Origin: Kushneria phosphatilytica
Lineage (GTDB): Bacteria > Pseudomonadota > Gammaproteobacteria > Pseudomonadales > Halomonadaceae
Direction of reading: 5' to 3'
NCBI RefSeq assembly: GCF_008247605.1
Contig: NZ_CP043420.1
Span: 2,790,001-2,854,000, forward strand
Length of the DNA stretch: 64,000 bases
A model generated the notes under the pieces. The model searched no databases, had not been told where the DNA came from, and saw nothing but the letters and a program-made list of their open reading frames with translations. Below are positions 40,027 through 49,488 of this stretch, in pieces. The first letter of the stretch is position 1; the number at the start of each line of letters is the position of its first letter. The translations under genes were made by a program, and so were the position numbers.

Positions 40027-40980
40027 CTACTCGAAGGCGCCGTAGCTCATCAGACGATTGTAACGACGCTCGATCAGCGCCTCCTCGTCATGAGCGTCAA
40101 GGCGCTCGAGAGAAGCCAGCAGCGCCTTGCGAATGCGATCGGCAGTCTCCTGGACATGGCGATGGGCGCCGCCCAGCGGCTCATCAATCAGGGAATCGAC
40201 GAAACCGAGCTCCTTCAGCCGGGTGGCCGTAATCCCCATGGCCTGAGCGGCCTCTGAGGCCTTGTCGGCACTCTTCCAGAGAATCGAGGCACACCCTTCG
40301 GGAGAGATCACCGAGTAGGTGGAATACTGCAGCATGGCCAGTTCATCACAAACGCCGATGGCCAGCGCCCCACCGGAACCACCCTCGCCAATGACGGTGG
40401 AGAGAATGGGTGTTTTCAACCGCGACATGACAGCCAGATTGTGAGCAATAGCCTCGCTCTGCCCACGCTCCTCGGCATCAATACCGGGGTAGGCGCCGGG
40501 CGTATCAATAAAGGTCAGTACCGGGATCTGGAAGCGCTCGGCCATCTCCATCAGGCGGCATGCCTTGCGATATCCTTCAGGACGGGGCATGCCGAAGTTG
40601 CGACGCACCTTGTCCTTGACGCTGCGCCCCTTCTGGTGACCGATCACCATGACCGGACGCCCTTCCAGTCGGGCAATACCACCGACCAGTGCAGCATCAT
40701 CAGCAAAATGACGATCACCATGCAGCTCATCGAAATCGGTGAAGATGGCGTCGATATAGTCCAGCGTATAGGGCCGCTGGGGGTGACGCGAGAGCTGGGA
40801 GACCTGCCAGGGGGTCAGGTCACGGAAGATCTGCTCGGTCAGCTTGCGACTCTTGTCCTCCAGCTTGGCGATCTCGTCGTGGATGCTGATCTGGCTATCA
40901 TTGCCCACCAGACGCAATTCCTCGATTTTCGCCTCAAGCTCGGCGACCGGCTGTTCAAAGTCCAGATAATTCGGATTCAT
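40027..40980 (-). CDS. accA: Acetyl-CoA carboxylase carboxyltransferase subunit alpha
   Basis: AccA with AccD transfers the carboxyl group from biotin to acetyl-CoA, the first committed step of fatty-acid synthesis. The 317 residues contain [20 protein letters not shown] at the start, [20 protein letters not shown], and [20 protein letters not shown] with [12 protein letters not shown] forming the oxyanion region. Length equals the family norm. It lies downstream of dnaE as in E. coli. Confidence 0.97.
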   Translation of the reverse strand: MNPNYLDFEQPVAELEAKIEELRLVGNDSQISIHDEIAKLEDKSRKLTEQIFRDLTPWQVSQLSRHPQRPYTLDYIDAIFTDFDELHGDRHFADDAALVGGIARLEGRPVMVIGHQKGRSVKDKVRRNFGMPRPEGYRKACRLMEMAERFQIPVLTFIDTPGAYPGIDAEERGQSEAIAHNLAVMSRLKTPILSTVIGEGGSGGALAIGVCDELAMLQYSTYSVISPEGCASILWKSADKASEAAQAMGITATRLKELGFVDSLIDEPLGGAHRHVQETADRIRKALLASLERLDAHDEEALIERRYNRLMSYGAFE

Positions 40981-41094
40981 AGGGCAGCTTCACAGGGCTC
41001 TTGTCATCTCGGACCGCCTGGGCCCGGAGCGCAGGGGCCAATAAATGGCGCATTATCGCATGGCACATGATGCGTGCAACCGCACCATGGTGGT

Positions 41095-44000
41095 TCAGGT
41101 CTGGCGATAGGCCAGGGTCACGTCGGGATGTCCCTCCACTTCCGCCAGCGCCATCAGCAGATCATCGCAGGGCAGCACCCGCCAGTCATTGCCCAGTTCA
41201 AAGCAACCACTGGCCTGCTCATTGCGGTAGTTCAGCCTTACGGGAAGGCCACTCTCATCCAGATGACGCGATAATTGCTCACGCAGGCCGGAAGAGAAAC
41301 GACCATTGAGGCGACTGCCATCGATACTGAGCTCGATGGCCTCGCCAAAGCGGGCTCTGGCGGCTGCCATGGGCGTCACTTCCTTGCCACGCAAACGCAG
41401 TCCGCCGGAATAGTCATCGAGACTGACCTCGCCTTCCAGGATAATGACCTGATCGGGTGCCAGCTGATGGCGCACCTGATCATAAAGCTCTCCGAACAGC
41501 GAGGCTTCGATACGTCCGGTACGATCATCCAGTGTCACGAAAGCAATGGTATCGCCACGCTTCGATTTCATGGTACGCATCGCCACGATCAGTCCGGCAA
41601 CCCGCTGTGGCTCCCGGGCAGGTTTGAGATCGACGATACGCGTCGATACAAAACGCTTGAGTTCAGCCTCGTACTCATCGATCGGGTGACCGGTCAGGTA
41701 GAGTCCGAGCGTCTCCTTCTCGCCTGCCAGTCGATCACGATCCGACCAGTCCCGCACGCTGCGGTAATCAGCGTAACAGTCGCTGTCATCGGAAGCCGAA
41801 GTTGTATCAAAAGCCTCACCGAACATGTCGATCATACCGAGACTGGCATTGGCATGACTCTGGGAAGCCGCTCGCAGGGCGTCCTCCAGCGCACCAGCCA
41901 ATACCGCCCGTGAAGGCCCGAGCTGATCCAGCGCACCGGAACGAATCAATGCTTCGATGGTGCGCTTGTTGATTCTGCCGGCATCGATACGACGACAGAA
42001 ATCGAACAGATCACGGAAGGGGCCGCCCGCTTCGCGAGCCTCGACGATCGCCCCGATCGGTCCTTCGCCGACACCGCGAATGGCACCCAGCCCATAAACC
42101 ACGTGATTCTGTTCATCAACACTGAAACGGTAGGCGCCGATGTTGACGTTGGGCGGCGTTACCGTCAGTCCCATGCGTCGGCACTCTTCAATCAGCGGCA
42201 CCGCCTTGTCGAGATTATCCATCTCGGTTGAAAGCACCGCCGCCATGAACGGTGCCGGATAGTGCGCTTTCAGCCAGGCAGTCTGATAGGAGACCAGGCC
42301 ATAGGCGGCCGAGTGTGATTTATTGAAGCCGTAGCCGGCGAACTTCTCCACCAGATCGAAGAGGTTGCCAGCCAGATCCTCGTCGATGCCGTTTTCCTTG
42401 CACCCATCCAGAAAACCGACACGCTGCTTGGCCATTTCCTCGGGCTTCTTCTTGCCCATGGCACGGCGCAGCATATCGGCCTGCCCCAGGCTGTAACCCG
42501 CCAGCACCTGGGCGATCTGCATCACCTGCTCCTGATAGAGGATGACGCCGTAGGTGGGCTCCAGGACCGATTTCAGCCATTCATGCTGGTAATCCGGGTG
42601 TGGATAAGCGAGTTCGGCACGGCCATGCTTGCGGTTGATAAAGTCATCCACCATGCCGGATTGCAGCGGCCCGGGGCGGAACAGCGCCACAAGGGCAATC
42701 ATGTCCTCCAGCGAGTCCGGCTGGAGCCGCTTGATCAGCTCCTTCATGCCGCGCGATTCAAGCTGGAAGACCGCCGTGGTTTCGGCTTTCTTGAGCATCT
42801 CGAAGGTGGGCACATCATCGAGCGGAATAGTGCCGATATCCAGCGGGCCCTGCCCTTCCCTGGCGCGTACGTCATCGACCATTTCCAGCGCCCAGTCGAT
42901 AATGGTCAGCGTGCGCAGACCAAGGAAGTCGAACTTGACCAGCCCGGCCTCCTCGATATCGTTCTTGTCGAACTGCACCATCAGGCCACTGCCATCATCA
43001 TCACAAAGCAGTGGCGCGAAATCGGTGAGTTTCGTCGGCGCGATCACCACCCCGCCGGCGTGCTTGCCGGTACCACGGGTGATACCTTCCAACCTGAGCG
43101 CCATGTCCCAGATTTCCTGGGCATCCTCATCCGCTTCAAGAAATTCGCGCAGCGCACTCTCCTGGCCGTACGCCTTCTCCAGGGTCATGCCAACTTCGAA
43201 GGGAATCAGCTTGGAGAGCTTGTCCCCCAGCGAGTACGGCTTGCCCTGGGCGCGCGCCACATCCCGCACCACAGCCTTGGCGGCCATGGTGCCGAAGGTT
43301 ACGATCTGGGAAACGGCATCACGACCGTAACGGTCGGCAACATAATCGATTACCCGGTCGCGTTTCTCCATGCAGAAGTCAACGTCGAAGTCGGGCATCG
43401 AGACACGCTCGGGATTGAGAAAGCGCTCGAACAGCAGATCATATTCCAGTGGATCGAGATCGGTAATCTCCAGCGCATAGGCCACCAGTGACCCAGCCCC
43501 CGAGCCACGACCGGGTCCAACCGGGACATCGTTGTCCTTGGCCCAGCGGATAAAGTCCATCACGATCAGGAAGTAACCGGGAAACCCCATCCGGTTGATG
43601 ATATCGAGCTCGAAGTCGAGTCGCTCACGATAGGACGGTTCATGTTCGGCGCGCTCACGCCCGGGGTAGATCGGATGCGACCCCTCGAACAGGACTTCCA
43701 GTCGTTTTATCAGACCATCGTGGGCAAGCTCACGGAAGAACTGCTCCATCGATTGCCCTTCCGGTACCGGGTATTCCGGCAGAAAGATCTCGCCCAGACG
43801 AACGTCGACGTTACAGCGAGCCGCGATCATGACCGTATTTTCGATCGCCTCGGGGATGTCGGAGAACAGCTCCGCCATTTCCTCGCCACTACGGAAATAC
43901 TGATCTTCGCTATAGCGCCGCTCGCGCCTTGGGTCATCGAGTGCCCGACCTTCGCCGATTGCCACCCGGGTCTCATGGGCCCAGTAGTCCTCGCGGTCGA

Positions 44001-44622
44001 GAAAGCGTACATCATTGGTCGCCACTACCGGCGTATCGGTCGCTGCCGCCAGAGCCACGCTGGCATGCAGGCACTCTTCATCAAGCGCACGTCCGGTACG
44101 CTGCAGTTCGAGATAGAAGCGATCCGGGAAGAAACGCTGCCACTCTTTCAACAGCGACTCGGCGGTTTCCCGGTGTTCAGCCAGCAGGAATCGACCGATT
44201 TCCCCTTCCCGGGCACCCGAGAGCGCAATCAGACCATCACTGCGCTCAAGTACCCATTCCTTGCGCAGCACCGCGCGACCCTGGACCTGCCCTTCCTGCC
44301 AACCCCGTGAAATCAGTTCGGTGAGATTACGATAACCGTCATTGTTCATCGCCAGCAGCGTCAACCGCCAGGGATGTGCCTCATCGAAAGGGTTTTGCAG
44401 CCAGACATCACTGCCAATAATCGGCTTGAGGCCGGCTGCCCGCGCGCTCTTGTAGGATTTGACCAAAGCAAAAAGATTGGTCTCATCGGTAATCGCCAGG
44501 GCTGGCTGACCGACTTCGCTGGCCCGGGCGATCAACGGCTTGAGCCGGATCAGCCCATCAGCAAGGGAGTATTCACTGTGCAGGCGCAGATGGACAAAAG
44601 GTGTTGTCATGGTACCACTCAT
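41095..44622 (-). CDS. dnaE: DNA polymerase III alpha subunit
   Basis: This replicative polymerase has 1175 residues (1160 in E. coli). The N-terminal PHP domain starts FVHLRLHSEYSLADGLIRLK. The polymerase core has GPGRGSGAGSLVAYALEITD and the catalytic aspartates in SMPDFDVDFCMEKRD near residue 410. The tau-binding OB domain follows with RIEASLFGELYDQV. The ATG at 44622 is used; an alternative at 44610 would drop four residues. A gap of 29 bases separates it from rnhB. Confidence 0.97.
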   Translation of the reverse strand: MSGTMTTPFVHLRLHSEYSLADGLIRLKPLIARASEVGQPALAITDETNLFALVKSYKSARAAGLKPIIGSDVWLQNPFDEAHPWRLTLLAMNNDGYRNLTELISRGWQEGQVQGRAVLRKEWVLERSDGLIALSGAREGEIGRFLLAEHRETAESLLKEWQRFFPDRFYLELQRTGRALDEECLHASVALAAATDTPVVATNDVRFLDREDYWAHETRVAIGEGRALDDPRRERRYSEDQYFRSGEEMAELFSDIPEAIENTVMIAARCNVDVRLGEIFLPEYPVPEGQSMEQFFRELAHDGLIKRLEVLFEGSHPIYPGRERAEHEPSYRERLDFELDIINRMGFPGYFLIVMDFIRWAKDNDVPVGPGRGSGAGSLVAYALEITDLDPLEYDLLFERFLNPERVSMPDFDVDFCMEKRDRVIDYVADRYGRDAVSQIVTFGTMAAKAVVRDVARAQGKPYSLGDKLSKLIPFEVGMTLEKAYGQESALREFLEADEDAQEIWDMALRLEGITRGTGKHAGGVVIAPTKLTDFAPLLCDDDGSGLMVQFDKNDIEEAGLVKFDFLGLRTLTIIDWALEMVDDVRAREGQGPLDIGTIPLDDVPTFEMLKKAETTAVFQLESRGMKELIKRLQPDSLEDMIALVALFRPGPLQSGMVDDFINRKHGRAELAYPHPDYQHEWLKSVLEPTYGVILYQEQVMQIAQVLAGYSLGQADMLRRAMGKKKPEEMAKQRVGFLDGCKENGIDEDLAGNLFDLVEKFAGYGFNKSHSAAYGLVSYQTAWLKAHYPAPFMAAVLSTEMDNLDKAVPLIEECRRMGLTVTPPNVNIGAYRFSVDEQNHVVYGLGAIRGVGEGPIGAIVEAREAGGPFRDLFDFCRRIDAGRINKRTIEALIRSGALDQLGPSRAVLAGALEDALRAASQSHANASLGMIDMFGEAFDTTSASDDSDCYADYRSVRDWSDRDRLAGEKETLGLYLTGHPIDEYEAELKRFVSTRIVDLKPAREPQRVAGLIVAMRTMKSKRGDTIAFVTLDDRTGRIEASLFGELYDQVRHQLAPDQVIILEGEVSLDDYSGGLRLRGKEVTPMAAARARFGEAIELSIDGSRLNGRFSSGLREQLSRHLDESGLPVRLNYRNEQASGCFELGNDWRVLPCDDLLMALAEVEGHPDVTLAYRQT

Positions 44623-44651
44623 GGTTCACCGCTCGGCCCGGAAAGGCCCCG

Positions 44652-45332
44652 TCAGGGTCCATCCGTGGCAGCCGAGCCAATGGTCGTGTTCGCGGTCGAC
44701 GTCAGGACGCGATGCTGAAGACGCCGTACCGGTGCAAAGGAGCAGCGATGTTCGGCCAGTGGCCCCAGCCGCTCGAGTGCCTCGAGATGTGCCCGGGTCG
44801 GATAGCCCTTGTGGGCTGCGAAACCATACTCCGGATAACGAGCATCGAGGGCTACCATCTGGGCATCGCGGGCCACCTTGGCGACAATCGAGGCCGCAGC
44901 GATCGATTCGACCCGGGCATCCCCGCGGACCACAGCCTCTCCCGGAACATGATGCCCCGGTAGGCGATGACCGTCCACCAACAGGTATTCGGGCGAGACC
45001 GACAAGCCATCGATCGCACGACGCATCGCCAGATGAGTCGCATGATGGATGTTGAGCGTATCAATCTCGGTGCTCGACGCTTCGCCCAGCGACACTGCCA
45101 GCGCCTGCTCGCGGATCAGTCGATCCAGCTCGTTACGACGCGCAGCACTCAGTTTCTTGGAGTCCGCCAAACCGGTAATCGGCCGTTGCGGATCCAGCAT
45201 GACAGCTGCAGCGACCACCGACCCTACCAGCGGGCCGCGTCCGACCTCATCCACGCCGGCAACTTTCCAGCCCTTGTAAGCGATGACCACGGGGGGATCA
45301 TCATCCACTCGCCTGCGGCGGGTGCCTGTCAT
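44652..45332 (-). CDS. rnhB: Ribonuclease HII
   Basis: RNase HII nicks at single ribonucleotides in DNA and starts their repair. The 226-residue chain has the catalytic pair Asp28-Glu29 in [14 protein letters not shown], the substrate-reading region [33 protein letters not shown] and the [13 protein letters not shown] motif. The last 20 residues are Thr/Ala-rich and variable. The start overlaps the lpxB stop by four bases. Confidence 0.95.
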   Translation of the reverse strand: MTGTRRRRVDDDPPVVIAYKGWKVAGVDEVGRGPLVGSVVAAAVMLDPQRPITGLADSKKLSAARRNELDRLIREQALAVSLGEASSTEIDTLNIHHATHLAMRRAIDGLSVSPEYLLVDGHRLPGHHVPGEAVVRGDARVESIAAASIVAKVARDAQMVALDARYPEYGFAAHKGYPTRAHLEALERLGPLAEHRCSFAPVRRLQHRVLTSTANTTIGSAATDGP

Positions 45333-46510
45333 GTCGTATCTTCCTGATGCCTGTTGGACAAGGAGGTGCCATTTTCGGGGCGCACCATGGTCAGAACCGC
45401 CTCTGCTGCCCGGGCACTGGCATTGCGCTGCAAGGTCCGGTGCATGGCAACAAAACGCTGGCGTAACGCCTGACTGCTATCGGGATCAGCCAGCCAGCCC
45501 AACAGCGCTTCACTGATCGCCTCGGGCGTGGCCTGCTGCTGAATCAGCTCCGGTACCAGCGTTTCGCGCGCAATCAGGTTGGGCAGTGAAATCCAGGGGG
45601 TTTTGACCATGTAGCGAGCGATGCGATGTGTCATGGGCGCCATGCGATAGGCCACGACCATCGGCCGATGGCAGAGCATCGCCTCCAGTGCCGATGTTCC
45701 GGAAGTCAGCAGGACGGCATCACTGGCTGTCATCGCCATCCAGGCCTGACCATCGATCAGCCGGATACCGTGCTCAGCCACGCCCAGCGCTTCAAGCTCC
45801 GTGCGGCGTGCCGGCGTAGCGGCCGGCATGATCACCTCAAGCTCGGGCAGCTGCCGACGCAGTTGCGCCACAGCGGCCAGGAAGGTTTCACCGAGATAAC
45901 GGATTTCACTGCCACGCGACCCCGGCAGTACGGCCAGCAGCGGCGAATCGGACGCAGGATCGAGTCCCAGGTGGTGACGAGCTGCCGCCCGGTCATCGGC
46001 CAACGGCATCTCCTCAGCCAGCGGATGACCGACAAAGGTGACCGGCACCTCGTGCTCACGGTAGAAATCCGCCTCGAAGGGAAGCAGGGTCAACATGCGA
46101 TCGACCGCTTTCCGAATCGTTTTGATCCTGCCCTGACGCCATGCCCAGACCGAGGGGCTGACGTAATGTACGGTGGTCACGCCCTGCTGACGCAACTGAC
46201 GCTCCAGACCCAGATTGAAATCCGGCGCATCAATACCGATCATTACATCTGCTCGCCAGGACAGCGCCTCACGACGGAGCTGTCGGCGAACATCAATGAG
46301 TCCCGGCAAGTGCCGCAACACCTCCACCAGCCCCATGATGGACAGGGTTTCCAGCGGATAGAGACTCTCCAGCCCCTGCGCGATCATGCGCGGTCCGCCG
46401 ATACCACGAAATTCGATGGTTCCGTGACGACGGCGGAGTTCCTGCATCAGCGTAGCGCCCAGCAGATCACCGGAGAGCTCGCCGGCTACCATGAATACCC
46501 GCAGGCTCAT
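45329..46510 (-). CDS. lpxB: LpxB, lipid A disaccharide synthase
   Basis: LpxB joins UDP-2,3-diacylglucosamine and lipid X to form the lipid A disaccharide. The 393-residue GT19 protein begins [20 protein letters not shown]. It has [58 protein letters not shown] and [20 protein letters not shown], all hallmarks. It sits between lpxA and rnhB in standard order. Confidence 0.97.
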   Translation of the reverse strand: MSLRVFMVAGELSGDLLGATLMQELRRRHGTIEFRGIGGPRMIAQGLESLYPLETLSIMGLVEVLRHLPGLIDVRRQLRREALSWRADVMIGIDAPDFNLGLERQLRQQGVTTVHYVSPSVWAWRQGRIKTIRKAVDRMLTLLPFEADFYREHEVPVTFVGHPLAEEMPLADDRAAARHHLGLDPASDSPLLAVLPGSRGSEIRYLGETFLAAVAQLRRQLPELEVIMPAATPARRTELEALGVAEHGIRLIDGQAWMAMTASDAVLLTSGTSALEAMLCHRPMVVAYRMAPMTHRIARYMVKTPWISLPNLIARETLVPELIQQQATPEAISEALLGWLADPDSSQALRQRFVAMHRTLQRNASARAAEAVLTMVRPENGTSLSNRHQEDTT

Positions 46511-46523
46511 GTCCGATCTCCGG

Positions 46524-47291
46524 CTAGCGTGTCAGGCCCCGTTTGGCAGCCTTCAACGAATCAACGAACTGCTGCATCGTCGGCGACAATGACTGCTGGT
46601 CGAACTCTTCAAGCACCTCGGCAAGGGTACGGCGACTGCGAAAAACCTCACGGTAGGCGCGACGCAGCTCGCTGATACTCTCGCTTTCAAAGCCACGACG
46701 CTTGAGACCTTCAGCGTTGAGCCCGTGAGTCCGCGCCGGATTGCCGGTCACCATGACGAAGGCGGCGATGTCCTTGGTAACAATCGAACCGCCACCACAC
46801 ATGGAGTGGGCGCCGACATGGCAGAACTGATGCACGGCAGCCAGACCACCAAGAATGACATGATCACCCAGAGTGACATGGCCTCCCAGAGTCGCCTGAT
46901 TGGCCATGATGACATGATCGCCGATGACGCAATCATGCGCCACATGCGCATATGCCATGAACCAGCCATGATCTCCAATGGTGGTCTCACCCCGATCCTG
47001 AATGGTGCCCCGGTGCACGGTCACACCTTCACGGAAGACATTATTATCTCCGACGACCAGGCGGGTCGGTTCACCGTGGTACTTCTTGTCCTGACACTCT
47101 TCGCCCAGCGAGGCAAACTGGAACACTCGATTGTTGCAGCCCAGCGTCGTCGGCCCCTTGATGACGACATGAGAACCGATAACACAACCACTCCCGATCT
47201 CGACATCGGCACCGATCACGGAAAACGGCCCCACCTCGACATCGTCAGCCAGTCGTGCGCCGGGATCGATGATGGCGGTTGGATGAATCAA
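46524..47291 (-). CDS. lpxA: LpxA, UDP-N-acetylglucosamine acyltransferase
   Basis: LpxA adds the first 3-hydroxyacyl chain to UDP-GlcNAc. The 255 residues form a left-handed beta helix of hexapeptide repeats (for example [19 protein letters not shown]), with the catalytic His in [20 protein letters not shown]. The start is a TTG at 47291, overlapping the fabZ TGA by four bases; the conserved [11 protein letters not shown] follows immediately, so the TTG is well supported. Confidence 0.96.
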   Translation of the reverse strand: MIHPTAIIDPGARLADDVEVGPFSVIGADVEIGSGCVIGSHVVIKGPTTLGCNNRVFQFASLGEECQDKKYHGEPTRLVVGDNNVFREGVTVHRGTIQDRGETTIGDHGWFMAYAHVAHDCVIGDHVIMANQATLGGHVTLGDHVILGGLAAVHQFCHVGAHSMCGGGSIVTKDIAAFVMVTGNPARTHGLNAEGLKRRGFESESISELRRAYREVFRSRRTLAEVLEEFDQQSLSPTMQQFVDSLKAAKRGLTR

Positions 47292-47731
47292 GCGACCTTC
47301 CTCTCGGCACAGATGATATCGGCCTCACAGACGACCTCACCTTCGACGTGCGCCCGGCATGCGAATTTCCAGATCCCACGCCGTGCCTTGAGCATTCGCG
47401 CTTCAAGCGTCAGGCGATCACCCGGAAAAACCGGCCGTTTGAAGCGTACATTGTCGCTCCCGACATAATAATAGATGTAACCGTCGGCCGGTCGCTTGTC
47501 GACGGTCTTGAAACCCAGGATACCGGCCGCCTGAGCCAGTGCCTCGATGATCAGAACGCCCGGCATGATGGGATGCCCGGGAAAGTGGCCGTTGAAGAAA
47601 TGCTCGTTGTAACTGACATTCTTCCAGGCCGTAATGCATTCACCCAGCTCAATCTCGGCCACCCTGTCGACCAGCAGAAACGGATAACGGTGGGGGAGAT
47701 ATTCCTGGATCTCGTTGATGTCCATGACCAT
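47288..47731 (-). CDS. fabZ: FabZ, 3-hydroxyacyl-ACP dehydratase
   Basis: FabZ dehydrates 3-hydroxyacyl-ACP in fatty-acid elongation and competes with LpxA for hydroxyacyl chains. The hot-dog fold has [13 protein letters not shown], the catalytic His in [16 protein letters not shown] and Glu in [11 protein letters not shown]. From the ATG at 47731, GAGG lies ten bases upstream and the length is 147 residues. A second ATG at 47725 is possible. A longer in-frame extension to 47815 runs through a hairpin and is rejected. Confidence 0.95.
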   Translation of the reverse strand: MVMDINEIQEYLPHRYPFLLVDRVAEIELGECITAWKNVSYNEHFFNGHFPGHPIMPGVLIIEALAQAAGILGFKTVDKRPADGYIYYYVGSDNVRFKRPVFPGDRLTLEARMLKARRGIWKFACRAHVEGEVVCEADIICAERKVA

Positions 47732-47757
47732 TGGCACGCAACCTCTGAAATAACGAA

Positions 47758-47780
47758 ATGCCTGCCGGACTGGCAGGCAT
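47758..47780 (-). repeat. Hairpin between lpxD and fabZ
   Basis: ATGCCTGCC and GGCAGGCAT form a perfect 9-base stem with a 5-base loop in the lpxD-fabZ gap. No T-run follows; a processing or pausing site is possible. Confidence 0.5.
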
Positions 47781-47854
47781 GCGATGGGCGACCGCAAGGG
47801 TCGGCCATTGTACACGGGTCTCGAGGCGTCGGCAGCCGCCGCCTGTCGAAGACG

Positions 47855-48904
47855 CTACTGCGACGTTCCCCTGTCCCTGTCACGCTCCAGCCGAGTCAGG
47901 CGACGCGCCATCTGATCGAGCTGCTTGAAGCGCACAGCGTTACGACGCCATAAATCATTGGGCATCGAACCGGTTCCCGAAGAGTAAACACCGGGCTCAT
48001 GAATGGAGTTGGTGACCAGGCTCATGCCGGTAATCTGAACACCATCACAGAGTTCGAGATGACCGGCCAGACCGACCCCGCCACCCAGTTGGCAGTGCCG
48101 CCCCACTCGGGTGGAACCGGCAATACCGACACAGCCGGCCAGCGCGCAGTGCTCACCGATGTGCACGTTATGTGCAATCTGCACCTGGGAATCGATTTTC
48201 ACGCCATCTCCGATGACGGTATCACCCAGCGCGCCACGATCGATGCTCGAGCAACTGCCGATCTCGACATCATCACCGACCACTACGCCACCGATCTGAG
48301 CAATCTTGTGCCAGGCCGAGCCGTCATGGGCGAACCCGAAACCGTCCCCACCAACCACGGCACCACTGTGGATAATCGCCCGTTGTCCGACAATCACGCC
48401 GTGGTACAGCGTGACATTGGCGTGCAGCAGCGAATCAGAGCCGATCGAACAGGCTTCACCGACCGAGCAACCGGCACCGATGACGGTACGCTCACCGATG
48501 ACGGCGTGCTCGCCAATCACGACATTGGGACCGATCGAGACGTCCTTTCCCAGCACCGCGCTTTCCGCAACGCAGGCGCTGGCATGAACACCAGGACGAT
48601 GGCCGGCCAGTGGAGGCGCAAACAGATGGGAAAGGTGCGCATAACCAAGGTAGGGATTGTCGAGCGCCAGCGCTGATACCGGACACTCCGATACCAGATC
48701 GGGAGGAAGCAGCACGGCTGCTGCCCGGGTTTCTCCCAGAAAGCGCTGATAAGCACGATTGGCGAGAAAGGCGATATCGTCGGGTCCGGCATCGCTGAGC
48801 GTGGCCAGCCCACTGACCCGCTGCGCACCATCACCGTGCAGGGTTGCCCCCAGCGTTCGGGTCAGCTCCTCGAGGGTATAGGTCTGGCTAGTCATCATCT
48901 TCAT
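47855..48904 (-). CDS. lpxD: LpxD, UDP-3-O-acylglucosamine N-acyltransferase
   Basis: LpxD adds the N-linked hydroxyacyl chain in lipid A synthesis. The 349 residues have an N-terminal uridine-binding domain (TLEELTRTLGATLHGDG; FLANRAYQRFLGETRAAAVL), many hexapeptide repeats and the catalytic-His region GGDGFGFAHDGSAWHKIAQI. The C-terminal helix extension is charged. The ATG at 48904 lacks a strong ribosome-binding site, and an ATG nine bases inside is an alternative. Confidence 0.95.
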   Translation of the reverse strand: MKMMTSQTYTLEELTRTLGATLHGDGAQRVSGLATLSDAGPDDIAFLANRAYQRFLGETRAAAVLLPPDLVSECPVSALALDNPYLGYAHLSHLFAPPLAGHRPGVHASACVAESAVLGKDVSIGPNVVIGEHAVIGERTVIGAGCSVGEACSIGSDSLLHANVTLYHGVIVGQRAIIHSGAVVGGDGFGFAHDGSAWHKIAQIGGVVVGDDVEIGSCSSIDRGALGDTVIGDGVKIDSQVQIAHNVHIGEHCALAGCVGIAGSTRVGRHCQLGGGVGLAGHLELCDGVQITGMSLVTNSIHEPGVYSSGTGSMPNDLWRRNAVRFKQLDQMARRLTRLERDRDRGTSQ

Positions 48905-48925
48905 TGGGTGGAAGGCAACGCCACC

Positions 48926-49429
48926 TTACTGGAGCGAATTGAAGGTGTTGGTAACTTCCTTGGTCAGATCGAGCGAGTCATCCGAATAGATGACACTCTG
49001 ACGATCCACCAGCACCTGAACGTGATGACGCTGCACCACCTGCTCGATGGCCTTGTCCAGCTTGGGCTTGGCCTGCTTGAGGAAAGACTGCTCGGCCTGC
49101 TGACGCTGCTGTTCGAGCTGCTGGCGTTGCTGCTGGAACTGGGTGCCCTTCTGGCGCAGCTGCTGCGCCAGATTCTGACGCTCATTGTCTGACATGACAT
49201 CGCCATTCTGCTGCAAGCGCTTCTGAAGCTGCTGAACCTGTTGGCCCAGTTGTTTGACCTGCTGCGGTTTATTACCCAGCTGATTCTTGAGCTGATTCAT
49301 CGAATGCTGCGCGGCCGTGGTATTCATCAGGGCCTCACGCCAGTCGAGCACAGCGACATCGGCAGCCTGAGCGGCCATGGAAAGAGTTCCCAGAATGCTG
49401 GCCAAACAGAGGGCTGCAATCTTGCGCAT
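48926..49429 (-). CDS. skp: Skp/OmpH periplasmic chaperone
   Basis: Skp holds unfolded outer-membrane proteins in the periplasm for BamA. The 167 residues start with a Sec signal (MRKIAALCLASILGTLSMAA, cleavage after QAA). The mature chain begins DVAVLDWREALMNTTAAQ and is dominated by very Gln-rich coiled coils (for example QKGTQFQQQRQQLEQQRQQA), as expected for the tentacles. It closes with VVQRHHVQVLVDRQSVIY. It lies directly downstream of bamA. Confidence 0.93.
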   Translation of the reverse strand: MRKIAALCLASILGTLSMAAQAADVAVLDWREALMNTTAAQHSMNQLKNQLGNKPQQVKQLGQQVQQLQKRLQQNGDVMSDNERQNLAQQLRQKGTQFQQQRQQLEQQRQQAEQSFLKQAKPKLDKAIEQVVQRHHVQVLVDRQSVIYSDDSLDLTKEVTNTFNSLQ

Positions 49430-49461
49430 ATCAAAGCTCCTTGTGGTTCAATGCTTTTCGA

Positions 49462-49480
49462 CCGGACACGTAGTGTCCGG
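49462..49480 (-). repeat. Hairpin between bamA and skp
   Basis: CCGGACAC and GTGTCCGG form an 8-base stem with a GTA loop in the 59-base gap. It has no T-run, so it may tune expression of skp relative to bamA. Confidence 0.5.
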
Positions 49481-49488
49481 CACTGCCA

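Noticed and set aside
42583..43491. 302-codon plus-strand open frame in dnaE
   Set aside because: It is antisense to the polymerase core and has no supporting start signals.
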